The notes under the pieces: model-generated
Told to the model about the DNA's origin: nothing
Seen by the model: only the letters and a program-made list of their open reading frames with translations
The model's database searches: none
NCBI GenBank assembly: GCA_963782445.1
Contig: CAWAJM010000001.1
Span: 2,294,001 to 2,358,000, forward strand
Direction of reading: 5' to 3'
DNA from: ZC4RG20 sp963782445
GTDB lineage: Bacteria; Pseudomonadota; Gammaproteobacteria; Steroidobacterales; Rariloculaceae
DNA length: 64,000 nucleotides
Shown: piece after piece, positions 50,364 through 58,399 of the stretch
Layout of the letters: every line of letters starts with the position of its first letter
Position numbering within the stretch: position 1 is the first letter of the stretch
Program-made: the position numbers and the translations under genes

Positions 50364-51695
50364 CTAGGCGAGCGAGAGCCGCCCCGTGCTTCTGCCGATT
50401 GTCGAAAGCTCTGCGCCTGCCAAGTCCGCGAGCGCCAACAGCAGGTTGGACGTGGGCTCGCTGTTCTTGACGGCGATGTGACGGTTGCCCGCAAGGCGGC
50501 CGTTCGCGCGGCCGAGCAGCGCGGCCGGCGGGTTGTGCCGGTCGTGCACCTGGCCGTCGCTCATGCCGGCGCCGAAGTAGATCACGGACGCGTCGAGCAG
50601 GTTGCCGTCGCCCTCGCGCGTATTCTTGAGCCGGTCGATGAACGCGGCCAGCTTGACGACGTGATACGTGCAGATCTTCGAGTACAGCTCGATGCCTTCC
50701 GGGGTGCCGCCGTTGTGCGAGGTCGGATGGTGCGGCTGCGGCACGCCGAGGAACTGGTAGCTGCGGCCGCTGCCCTCGTGCCCGACCATGAAGCTGAACA
50801 CGCGTGTGATGTCGCCCTGGAACGCGAGGTGCAGCAGGTCGTAGGTCACGGTCATGTGATCGTCGAACGTGTCGGGGATGCCGACCGGCGCCGCCGGCAC
50901 ATCCGCAAGACTTGCGGCACGGGATTGCGACTTCTGCAGCTGCTGCTCCACGCGGCGGATGTTCGTCAGGTACTCGTCGAGCAGCGTCTTGTCGGCCGGC
51001 CCGAGGTTGCGCTCGAGCTTGGCCGTCTCGTCGACGACGGAATCCAGCAGACTGCGCTTCAAGGCCAACCGGGCGACGCGCTCCTCGGGCGTACCGGCCT
51101 CGCCGAACATGCGCTCGAACGTGACCTGCGGGTTGATCGCTACGGGCAGCGGGCTCGTGTCGTCGCGCCAAGCCATGGTGTTGAAGAACACGCACGGGTA
51201 CCCGTCGCAGGCGCCCGCGGCCGTGCCCATGTCTTCCGTGCCGAGCTCGAGCGAGCGCAGCGGTGCATCCCCGGTCACGGCGTCGGCGATGTACTGGTCG
51301 ACGGACTTCTTCGACTCGACGGCCCCGAAGCTGCCGAGCTTGTTGACGGGACCGCGGCCGTTGAGCCAAGCCGCGCTCGCGCCCATGTGCACGCCGCCGT
51401 TGTCCGGCCCGCCCGGGGGCGCCTGCATCTGGCTGATCGTGACGAGGTAGTCGCGGTGCGGCTCGAGCGGCTTCATGATCGGCTTGAACTCGAAGTCGCT
51501 GCCCGTCTTCTCCGGGTGCCAGAGCCCCGGGTAGATGCCGTTCGGCACATAGACGGCGCCGAAGCGGAACGGCTGCTTACCACCGCGGGACTGACCGAAG
51601 GCCGGCACCATGGCATCGAGGAACGGCAGTGCGATCGCGGCGCCGACGCCTTTGAGAACGGTGCGGCGGGGCAAGTGCTTCTTCGAAATGAACAT
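50364..51695 (-). CDS. DUF1552 Tat-exported protein
   Basis: 443 residues from the ATG at 51695 (MFISKKHLPRRTVLKGVGAA); a 13-residue upstream extension is possible but GAGGGA precedes this ATG. The twin-arginine leader predicts export as a folded protein. The body is sulfatase/DUF1501-like alpha/beta: RFGAVYVPNGIYPGLWHP, GVHMGASAAWLNG, SVDQYIADAV, FQGDITRVFSFMVGHEGSGR and DASVIYFGAGMSDGQVHDRH. This matches DUF1552, which in Planctomycetes, Acidobacteria and related bacteria accompanies DUF1592/cytochrome-type proteins. Function is unknown. It ends the three-gene operon; the DUF1592 gene stops 4 nt upstream. Confidence 0.9.
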   Translation of the reverse strand: MFISKKHLPRRTVLKGVGAAIALPFLDAMVPAFGQSRGGKQPFRFGAVYVPNGIYPGLWHPEKTGSDFEFKPIMKPLEPHRDYLVTISQMQAPPGGPDNGGVHMGASAAWLNGRGPVNKLGSFGAVESKKSVDQYIADAVTGDAPLRSLELGTEDMGTAAGACDGYPCVFFNTMAWRDDTSPLPVAINPQVTFERMFGEAGTPEERVARLALKRSLLDSVVDETAKLERNLGPADKTLLDEYLTNIRRVEQQLQKSQSRAASLADVPAAPVGIPDTFDDHMTVTYDLLHLAFQGDITRVFSFMVGHEGSGRSYQFLGVPQPHHPTSHNGGTPEGIELYSKICTYHVVKLAAFIDRLKNTREGDGNLLDASVIYFGAGMSDGQVHDRHNPPAALLGRANGRLAGNRHIAVKNSEPTSNLLLALADLAGAELSTIGRSTGRLSLA

Positions 51696-51699
51696 GCGT

Positions 51700-54144
51700 C
51701 TACTCCCTCGTTTGTGCGACCGTCTCGACGTCATTCTGCTTGCCGGGCTTGGTGCGCATCTGGAACGGATAGCTCTTCACGATATCGAGAATGATGGACT
51801 GGAGGCGGTAATTGTCGGGCGCCGTGTCTGCGAGAATGGCGCGCACGACGGGCATGTCGGCCGGCTCGACGCCGCGGCCGAGCGCGTAGATGAGCAGCTT
51901 CTTCGTCACGGTCCCGGCGAACACGTCGGGCTTGCTCAGAATGGCCTTGCGCAGCGCCACGGGACCGCTCACGGGCGTGCCGTCGGCCAGGATGCCGGCC
52001 GAGTCGATGGGCAGCCCATCACGCGTCTTTTCGCGCCAGTGCCCTACGGGGTCGTAATTCTCGAGCGCGAAGCCGACCGGGTCGATGATGCTGTGGCACG
52101 AGGCGCAGACCGGGTTCCGATGATGACGCTCGAGCGTCTGCCGGACGGTCATCGGCTTACCCTTGATCTCACTGGCCTCGAGCGCCGGGACGACGGGCGG
52201 CGGCAACGGCGGCGGATCGTCCAGGAAATTCGCGTTGATGAATTTGCCGCGAATCACGGGCGACGTGCGATTGCCGTCGGAGGTCAGCGAAAGCAGGCTG
52301 CCCTGCCCGAGCAGGCCGTAGCGGTTCGGGTCCGTGAGCCGCACCTTGCGGAAGCGCGAGCCGTAAACGCCCGGAATCCCATAGTGCCGGGCGAGCCGCT
52401 CGTTGACGAACGTGTAGTCCGCCGTGAGCAGCTCGAGGACGCTGTGGTTTTCCTTGAGGACGTTGCCGAACAGCATTTCGGTCTCGCGTCGAAACGCCTG
52501 CCGCAGGTTCTCGTCGAAATTCGGGAACATGAGCACGTCGGGCTTGACGCGCTCCTCGAGGTTGCGCAGCTGCAGCCACTGGCCCGTGAAGTTATCGACG
52601 AGCGCTTCTGAGCGCTGGTCCGCGAGCATGCGCTTGACCTGCGCCTCGAGCACTTTCGGCTCATGCAGCTTCTTGGCCGCGGCGAGGTTCAACAGCTCGT
52701 CGTCCGGAATGCTCGACCAGAGAAAGAACGACAGCCGCGACGCGAGCTCGAGATCGCTGATCCGGTGCGTGGTCCCGGCCCGCATGTCTTCGGGATCGCG
52801 CTCCTCACGAAACAGGAACGAAGGGCTCACGAGGATGCGTGCGAGGCCGTCCCGAATGCCCGAGTCGAAATCGCCGCCCTGCTCCCGCGCCCGGTTGTAG
52901 AACGCCATGGGCGCAGCGATGTCCGCATCCAGGACCGGCCGGCGAAAGGCGTGCCGGGCCAGCGCGAGGAAGATGCGCCGCGCGCAGGCCGGCTCCTCGG
53001 CCGTCGACTTCGGATGGCAGACGAAAATGTGGTCGCGAACCGGATTGTCGCTGACGCCCGTAACGTCGTAGGGCCCGTCGATGTTGGCCGTCTGCAGACG
53101 CGGCAGCCCGGAAGGGTTGTGCGCCTCGAGACTGGCGCGCAGCGGCTGCTGAATCACGTTCTGCTCGACGGCCGGGCGCTGGACCCACGTGAAGCCCACG
53201 TCGTGCGGGCCGGCCGTGATGTGGATCGGCGGCGACGTCATGCGCTTGTCGATGTCCGCACGCGCCGTGTTGATGTTGCCGACGCTCTCGGCGTGGTCCT
53301 TGGGACCGCCGATCTCGGACGTGAAGACCTGCTTGCCGTCCACCGTGATGACGAACTCGAACGGCCGGTCGTGACCCTCGATCCCCGCATACCCCTCGGC
53401 CACGGTCCAGACGAGCCGGCCCGACAGCACATAGTTCGCGTCCGCGGGGAACACGTGATGCACGATCGTACCGCCGCGCGTGCCGAGCGGCAGGCCGGGC
53501 ATATGCTCGTTCTGCGTGAGCTCGATCGGGATCTTGTACGAAGCCGCCGACGGCGGCGTCGTCGGATCACCGACGGCCAGCGCACTGACCCGGAGCGCGG
53601 CCGTAAGATAGCGCTCGAGCAGCAGCGGCGACGTGCGCAGCACCGAGGCGATGTTGTCGAAGCCGAAATCCCCGCCGTCGCTCGGCAGCATATCCGTGAC
53701 GTCGACCTCGAGCCCGAGCAGATCGCGGACCGCATTGCCGTACTCGGCGCGGTTCAAGCGGTGCACGGGGATCGCACCCGCGTAGGGATGCGCGGCGGCG
53801 GCGGCATCGAGCTTGGCCTCGAGCGCGGCGACGAGCCGCTGCCGATCGGCCTCCGAGGGCTGCGGCCGATCGCGCGGCGGCATGACGCCGAGGTGAAGCT
53901 TGTGGATCGCCGCCTCGAAGATCTTCTTGTGGCTGTCGACGTCGCCGGGCTTCAGGCCTTGAAACGATAGGCTCGCCGTGAAGTCGATGTCGTTGTGGCA
54001 ATCGCTGCAGTACTTGTGGAACAGCGGCCATTCGGACTTCAACTCGGCATCGGGGCTGCGGCTCGTCCACAGATGCAGGCCGAGACCGGCGGCAGCGACC
54101 GCGACGACGGCGCCCCCGGCCGTGTAGTAAACGCCCCGCCTCAT
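51700..54144 (-). CDS. DUF1592-family protein with two heme-c motifs (planctomycete-cytochrome type)
   Basis: 814 residues with one N-terminal membrane anchor (TAGGAVVAVAAAGLGLHLW). First heme motif CSDCH near residue 46, in the family's KYCSDCHND setting. Then the DUF1587 region (VHRLNRAEYGNAVRDLLGL), a carbohydrate-binding-like insert (about 230-330), DUF1595/DUF1592 (RRIFLALARHAFRRPVL, RISDLELASRLSFFLWSSIP) and DUF1588 (NRTSPVIRGKFINANFL) with a second heme motif CASCH in NPVCASCHSIIDPVG. The closing DUF1585 part is FAGTVTKKLLIYALGRG. Likely a periplasmic redox protein partnering with DUF1552; substrate unknown. Its start overlaps the ankyrin stop by four bases. Confidence 0.92.
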   Translation of the reverse strand: MRRGVYYTAGGAVVAVAAAGLGLHLWTSRSPDAELKSEWPLFHKYCSDCHNDIDFTASLSFQGLKPGDVDSHKKIFEAAIHKLHLGVMPPRDRPQPSEADRQRLVAALEAKLDAAAAAHPYAGAIPVHRLNRAEYGNAVRDLLGLEVDVTDMLPSDGGDFGFDNIASVLRTSPLLLERYLTAALRVSALAVGDPTTPPSAASYKIPIELTQNEHMPGLPLGTRGGTIVHHVFPADANYVLSGRLVWTVAEGYAGIEGHDRPFEFVITVDGKQVFTSEIGGPKDHAESVGNINTARADIDKRMTSPPIHITAGPHDVGFTWVQRPAVEQNVIQQPLRASLEAHNPSGLPRLQTANIDGPYDVTGVSDNPVRDHIFVCHPKSTAEEPACARRIFLALARHAFRRPVLDADIAAPMAFYNRAREQGGDFDSGIRDGLARILVSPSFLFREERDPEDMRAGTTHRISDLELASRLSFFLWSSIPDDELLNLAAAKKLHEPKVLEAQVKRMLADQRSEALVDNFTGQWLQLRNLEERVKPDVLMFPNFDENLRQAFRRETEMLFGNVLKENHSVLELLTADYTFVNERLARHYGIPGVYGSRFRKVRLTDPNRYGLLGQGSLLSLTSDGNRTSPVIRGKFINANFLDDPPPLPPPVVPALEASEIKGKPMTVRQTLERHHRNPVCASCHSIIDPVGFALENYDPVGHWREKTRDGLPIDSAGILADGTPVSGPVALRKAILSKPDVFAGTVTKKLLIYALGRGVEPADMPVVRAILADTAPDNYRLQSIILDIVKSYPFQMRTKPGKQNDVETVAQTRE

Positions 54145-55781
54145 TGGCCGTTACTCGCGAGCTCGGCCGGCGGCGCCGAGCCATGCAGCACGATCGGAAT
54201 GCCGCGTGCCTGCATGAGGCTCCTGAGAAGATCCGCGACCTGCTCGCGCGTGGGGCCCGTTTCCTTCACGGGCATCATCGGCGGCGGCTTCGGCTTCTCG
54301 CCCTTCCCGAGCCGGCCCAGTGCCACGTCGAGCGGCGTGAGCCCTGCCGCGTTCGAAGCATCGAGCTTGGCGCCCGCATCGGCCAACGCGCGGATCACGT
54401 CGAGCTTGCGATACTCAGCCGCCGCATGCAGCGCCGTCGTGCCGTCCGGCGCGGCCGCGTTCGGGTCCGCTCCGGCCTTGAGCAGCAGGCGCACGGCGTC
54501 GATGGGCTTCCTGTCCGAGGGCTCGCGAAACGGCGGCGGTCCTTCGCGCACGTTGCCGGGTCCGCCCGACTCCGAGACCCCGCGGCCGCCGTTGACGGCC
54601 ACGACGAGCGCGGGCTTGCCGACATTGCCGTTCGCGGCACGCTTCGCCTCGACCTTCGAAGGCGTCCAGTGAACGTCCCCGCCATGCGCGAGCAGCAGCC
54701 TCAGGACTTCAACGTCGGCCTCCACGGCCGCCCGATAGAACGGCGAGGCATTCTCGGCCGGGTCGCAACACATGGCCGACCAGTGCAACTCGCCGGCGAA
54801 AGGCCTGTTGGGGTCCGCACCCTTGTCGAGCAACAGCGCGACGAGGTCGAGGGCCGTGTGCTTGTTGGCGTGATCCGGGCGCAGGTAGGAACCGTCATGC
54901 GCGTACCAATCCGTCGTCGCGTCGCGCATCTGCACGGCATAGAACAGCGAGCCGTCGTTGGGATCGGAGCCGAGGCCGATCAGCGTTGCGGCCATATCCA
55001 AGCGATCGTTGACGATGGCGATCATCGTCGCCGTGAGCCCGTCGCCGTTCTTGAGCTTTAGGTCGGCGCCGCCCTCGACGAGGCGGCGCACGATTTTCTC
55101 GTCGCCATTGCGCGCGGCCCACATCAGCGCCGTGAAGCCGCCGGACGGGAAATCCGCGTTCTTGCGTGTCTTCAAGGCATCGACGTGCGCCTGGCGGTTC
55201 GGGTCCGCCCCCGCCTTGAGCAGCGCATCGACAACGTCGAAGTGACCTTCGGCCGCCGCCCACATGAGCGGCGTCTGCTGCGCGAAGCTATCGTCCGCAT
55301 TCGGGTCGGCACCAGCCTTGAGCAGCGCCTCGACGGCATCGCGATGGCCGCTGCGCGACGCGGCCATCAACGGCGTTTCGCCGTCCGGATGCCGCTCGTG
55401 AACGTCGGCGCCCGCGGCGAGCAGGGCCTCTATGCTGGCTGCATCGCCGTTGCGGCTCGCCTGCAGCAGCGGCGTGACGCCGTAGCCGTTGGCGACGTCG
55501 ACCTTGGCCCTGGCCGCGAGCAGCGCCTTGACGGTATCGAGATCGGAATTGTAGACGGCCCAGAGCAATGCCGTGGAGCCGTCGGCGGCCGGCGCGTTGA
55601 CGTCTGCACCGTGGGCCGCGAGCTCACGGACCTTGGCCGCATCGCCGGCCTGGGCCGCCTCCGCGATCGGGCTGCCTGCCGCATGCGCGGCTCGGACCGA
55701 CCCTGCAAACCCTACGACGAGCAGGAAGCCCGCCGCAAAAGCGCGCCCGCGCCATAAACCCCAGCGTCTCCGCGTACGCAT
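54141..55781 (-). CDS. Secreted ankyrin-repeat protein
   Basis: 546 residues from the ATG at 55781 (MRTRRRWGLWRGRAFAAGFL), giving a signal peptide ending AHAAG. About ten ankyrin repeats follow in two blocks: LLWAVYNSDLDTVKALLAAR, YGVTPLLQASRNGDAASIEA, DGETPLMAASRSGHRDAVEA, TPLMWAAAEGHFDVVDALLK and onward to about 260, then NAAAPDGTTALHAAAEYRKL near 460. Between them is a longer non-canonical section with SAMCCDPAENASPF. The C-terminal residues VKETGPTREQVADLLRSLMQ are unlike repeats. It heads the operon with DUF1592 and DUF1552 and is probably a periplasmic scaffold or inhibitor for them. Confidence 0.9.
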   Translation of the reverse strand: MRTRRRWGLWRGRAFAAGFLLVVGFAGSVRAAHAAGSPIAEAAQAGDAAKVRELAAHGADVNAPAADGSTALLWAVYNSDLDTVKALLAARAKVDVANGYGVTPLLQASRNGDAASIEALLAAGADVHERHPDGETPLMAASRSGHRDAVEALLKAGADPNADDSFAQQTPLMWAAAEGHFDVVDALLKAGADPNRQAHVDALKTRKNADFPSGGFTALMWAARNGDEKIVRRLVEGGADLKLKNGDGLTATMIAIVNDRLDMAATLIGLGSDPNDGSLFYAVQMRDATTDWYAHDGSYLRPDHANKHTALDLVALLLDKGADPNRPFAGELHWSAMCCDPAENASPFYRAAVEADVEVLRLLLAHGGDVHWTPSKVEAKRAANGNVGKPALVVAVNGGRGVSESGGPGNVREGPPPFREPSDRKPIDAVRLLLKAGADPNAAAPDGTTALHAAAEYRKLDVIRALADAGAKLDASNAAGLTPLDVALGRLGKGEKPKPPPMMPVKETGPTREQVADLLRSLMQARGIPIVLHGSAPPAELASNGQ

Positions 55782-56007
55782 CAGCCCCCTCCCTCGCCCG
55801 AAAACCACAACGGATCGACGATATGGCTATTAGCGGTCAGCCGGGCGAGCCGGCCGCCTGCCACTTTTTTACATCATTCATCAATACTGCCTTGCCTGCA
55901 AGACATTAGTGTATTCGGTACGCCTCGCCATGCATGGAAGGCCATTTCGTTGCCCTTGCGCAACGCAATTTGTCGCGATGGCGCAACGCTTGAGCCGCTT
56001 GACCCGG

Positions 56008-57018
56008 TCATGTGGGCTCCGCGCGTCGCAGCCGCTCCAAGCCCTCTTCGGCCCGCCTGCGAGCCCGCTTGGCCTCGAGCAGCCAATGCGGACAGCGCGT
56101 GCGATCTGCATAGAGGCGCTCGCAATCGTCGCAGCGCACGCACTCCGTCACGACGATGCGCCGCTGCCGGATCGCGCCCCATTCGCAGGTTTTCTCGCAT
56201 AGGCGACAGGTGTTGCATTCCGACCAACGCTTGATGCGGAACACGGTGAGCAGGGAAAGCAGTCCCAGCGCGGCGCCGACCGGACAAAGAAAGCGGCAAT
56301 AGAGATTGCGCACGAACACGCTTGCGAGCAGGAGCACACCGAGCGCCGCCCACAGCACGGCCGAGGCCGAGAACGTGAACATCCAGAACGGCTCGATATA
56401 GCGGTAAAAGCCGATGTCGCGCGTCGCCAGGTAGTAGGCGACGGCGCCGAACAACATGCCATACTTCACGTAGCTCGCGGGCCGCTCGAACCGCGGGGGC
56501 ACGTCGACGCGCCAACGCGCGGGAACGACGGCATCGATGAGCTGCGTCAGCGCGCCGAACGCGCACAGCCGCCCGCAGTACAGGCGTCCGAACAGCACGG
56601 TCGTCGCGAGCACGAACACGGCAAACGTGTACCAGGCCAGACTGTAGGCCAGGATCGGCAAATTCGCCGTCACGACGCCGAAGACGTTCACGACGGACAG
56701 CAGCTGGCTCTTGTAGATGCCCATGTAGAGCACGCAAACGACGAGTGTGACGTACTTGAGTGGGGCGCTCTTGCGAAAGAAGCTCACGAGCGCGAGCACC
56801 GCGAAGGCCGCGAACAGCGCGATGTCCGGCGCCTGGCTCCTGAGCAGCTCGAGCACCGACGGGCCCGCAGTATCCAGGTCGTCGAAGTTCCAACCCGCGC
56901 CGGCGGCGCTCTGCTGGGCCTGCACGCTGCCCGCGGCGAGCAGGCCTGCGAGAAGCCAGTAAGGCGCCGGCATGGGCCGGGAGAAGCTGCGGTGCGGGCT
57001 CGGGGCTTTCGCGCTCAC
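56008..57018 (-). CDS. NosR-like membrane iron-sulfur protein
   Basis: 336 residues with about five or six membrane helices (for example LFAAFAVLALVSFF, YVTLVVCVLYMGIY, WYTFAVFVLATTVLFG). Membrane-face cysteine pairs occur in GRLYCGRLCAFGAL and RNLYCRFLCPVGAALGL. The C-terminal ferredoxin-like domain binds two 4Fe-4S clusters: CNTCRLCEKTC and CVRCDDC..C (last Cys in RTRCPHW). This is the layout of the NosR/NapH/RnfA-type quinol-to-periplasm electron carriers. The FMN-binding half that NosR carries on the same chain is encoded by the overlapping upstream gene. No nosZ or nap gene is in the window. Confidence 0.87.
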   Translation of the reverse strand: MSAKAPSPHRSFSRPMPAPYWLLAGLLAAGSVQAQQSAAGAGWNFDDLDTAGPSVLELLRSQAPDIALFAAFAVLALVSFFRKSAPLKYVTLVVCVLYMGIYKSQLLSVVNVFGVVTANLPILAYSLAWYTFAVFVLATTVLFGRLYCGRLCAFGALTQLIDAVVPARWRVDVPPRFERPASYVKYGMLFGAVAYYLATRDIGFYRYIEPFWMFTFSASAVLWAALGVLLLASVFVRNLYCRFLCPVGAALGLLSLLTVFRIKRWSECNTCRLCEKTCEWGAIRQRRIVVTECVRCDDCERLYADRTRCPHWLLEAKRARRRAEEGLERLRRAEPT

Positions 57019-57539
57019 TGCTTCGGAGGCACCAGGTAGGCACGCGCGATGCGCCGCGCGCTATTGCGCACGGCGCGGCTCGCGCTCGTGACCGATACGG
57101 TCGCGCGCGTGACCGCGTCGATGTCTGCGCCGACCTCGAATCGGTCGCGCACGCTCTTGCCCTTGAACTGTGCCGCGAACTCGGGCGTCTCGACCGAGAA
57201 GTAACCGTAGGGCTCGTGATCTTCCGTCACGATGACGCCCGTCAGCACTCCTCGGGTGTCGAGGCCGACGAGCATTTTTATCGGCCCGTCGTAACCGCGC
57301 TCGAGCGGCTCGAGCTCCGTCGTCCAGAAGGCATAGCCGAGCAGCGGCGGCTGCGCGTTGCCGACCGTGGGTCCGAAAGCTTTGTAGTGCGGCGGATTGC
57401 CGCCTTTGGCGGAGAAGCTCGCGGCAGCCGGAAACAAGCGGTGCAGCCGCGCGAGCAACGCGGCATTTTCGACGACCTGCCCCTGAGCAGCCGGATACAC
57501 GACGAGGACGAAGGCCAAAACGACGACGGCAATTCGCAA
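57015..57539 (-). CDS. Exported FMN-binding domain protein (NosR N-terminal-like)
   Basis: 174 residues from a TTG at 57539 with AAGGAG six bases upstream; its stop overlaps the Fe-S protein start by four bases. Signal peptide MRIAVVVLAFVLVVYPAAQG. The FMN-binding fold is recognisable from GYAFWTTELEPLERGYDGPI, KMLVGLDTRGVLTGVIVTED and the covalent flavinylation motif D-A-V-T-R-A-T-V-S in GADIDAVTRATVSVTSASRA, where the Thr before V-S should carry FMN (attached by ApbE). It would receive electrons from the membrane Fe-S protein in the periplasm. The terminal acceptor is unknown. Confidence 0.87.
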   Translation of the reverse strand: MRIAVVVLAFVLVVYPAAQGQVVENAALLARLHRLFPAAASFSAKGGNPPHYKAFGPTVGNAQPPLLGYAFWTTELEPLERGYDGPIKMLVGLDTRGVLTGVIVTEDHEPYGYFSVETPEFAAQFKGKSVRDRFEVGADIDAVTRATVSVTSASRAVRNSARRIARAYLVPPKQ

Positions 57540-57672
57540 ACGGCTCTCCTTCCGATCGGGCCCGATTATTGTCCGACGCCGAGCATTAGGTCAATTTCAC
57601 TGCCCGGGACATGCGCTGCACGCGATGACCGCGGCATGGCAATCGTTGCGCCGGCGTGCTACACCTCACGCC

Positions 57673-58185
57673 ATGAAAGCATTGCTCGCCTTAGCGCTGA
57701 CGGCCGCCGTGCTCGTCGCACCGCGGCCCGCCGCAGCGCAAAACACGGACCTCGAGAAGCGCCTCGCCAACGCCAAGCGCCTCGACTGCCGCTTCACGGT
57801 CGTCGCGACCGGCAGCTGGGCGCAGGGCACGCCGCGGGCGGCGGCCAAGCCCGCGACTCTCGACGTCGTGTTCTTCCATATCGACATAGACGGCGGCACG
57901 GCCGTGGCCGACGGCAACTTCGGCAAGAGCTTCATCGTCGTGCGCTATTCGCACGGCTATCTGCATTTGCTGCAGATGAGCCAGGCCGGGCCGCTGCGTG
58001 TCACGACCGTGATCGCGGACGAGACGAGCGCCGGCCGCATGAAGGCCGTGCAGAGCCGCCACGAGTACAGCTCCATCGCCCTGCCGGGCTTCACGTCGAA
58101 GCCGGAGATGTACGTCGGGGACTGCGCCGTCGCCGACTCCGAGGGGAACGACGCAAAGGCCTCCGGCGGCGCGCCGTCGCGCTAG
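57673..58185 (+). CDS. Secreted protein of unknown function
   Basis: 170 residues from the ATG at 57673 with a signal peptide (MKALLALALTAAVLVAPRPA..AAQ). The mature part is beta-rich: DCRFTVVATGSWAQGTP, TLDVVFFHIDIDGGTAVADG, SFIVVRYSHGYLHLLQM, AGPLRVTTVIADETSAGRMK and MYVGDCAVADS. One conserved-looking Cys near each end could form a disulfide. I do not recognise the family. It is divergent from the FMN/Fe-S pair and 214 nt from the next gene. Confidence 0.7.
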   Translation: MKALLALALTAAVLVAPRPAAAQNTDLEKRLANAKRLDCRFTVVATGSWAQGTPRAAAKPATLDVVFFHIDIDGGTAVADGNFGKSFIVVRYSHGYLHLLQMSQAGPLRVTTVIADETSAGRMKAVQSRHEYSSIALPGFTSKPEMYVGDCAVADSEGNDAKASGGAPSR

Positions 58186-58399
58186 GCCTCGTCGCCCAGG
58201 CCGCTTCGAACCGGCGCTCGAGCAGGCGAACGAACGCATCGACGCCGAGCCGCTCGCGCAGCGGTCTTGGGCCCGTCGCGCGACCGTCTCGATAGCGGTA
58301 TTCTCACGAGGCGAGGAAGCCGCTGAAAACGGCCATGCTTCGCTTACAGACTCAGGCGCTGGCGGCGGGCTCCGCATAGCCCGCGGCCGAGGAGGCACC

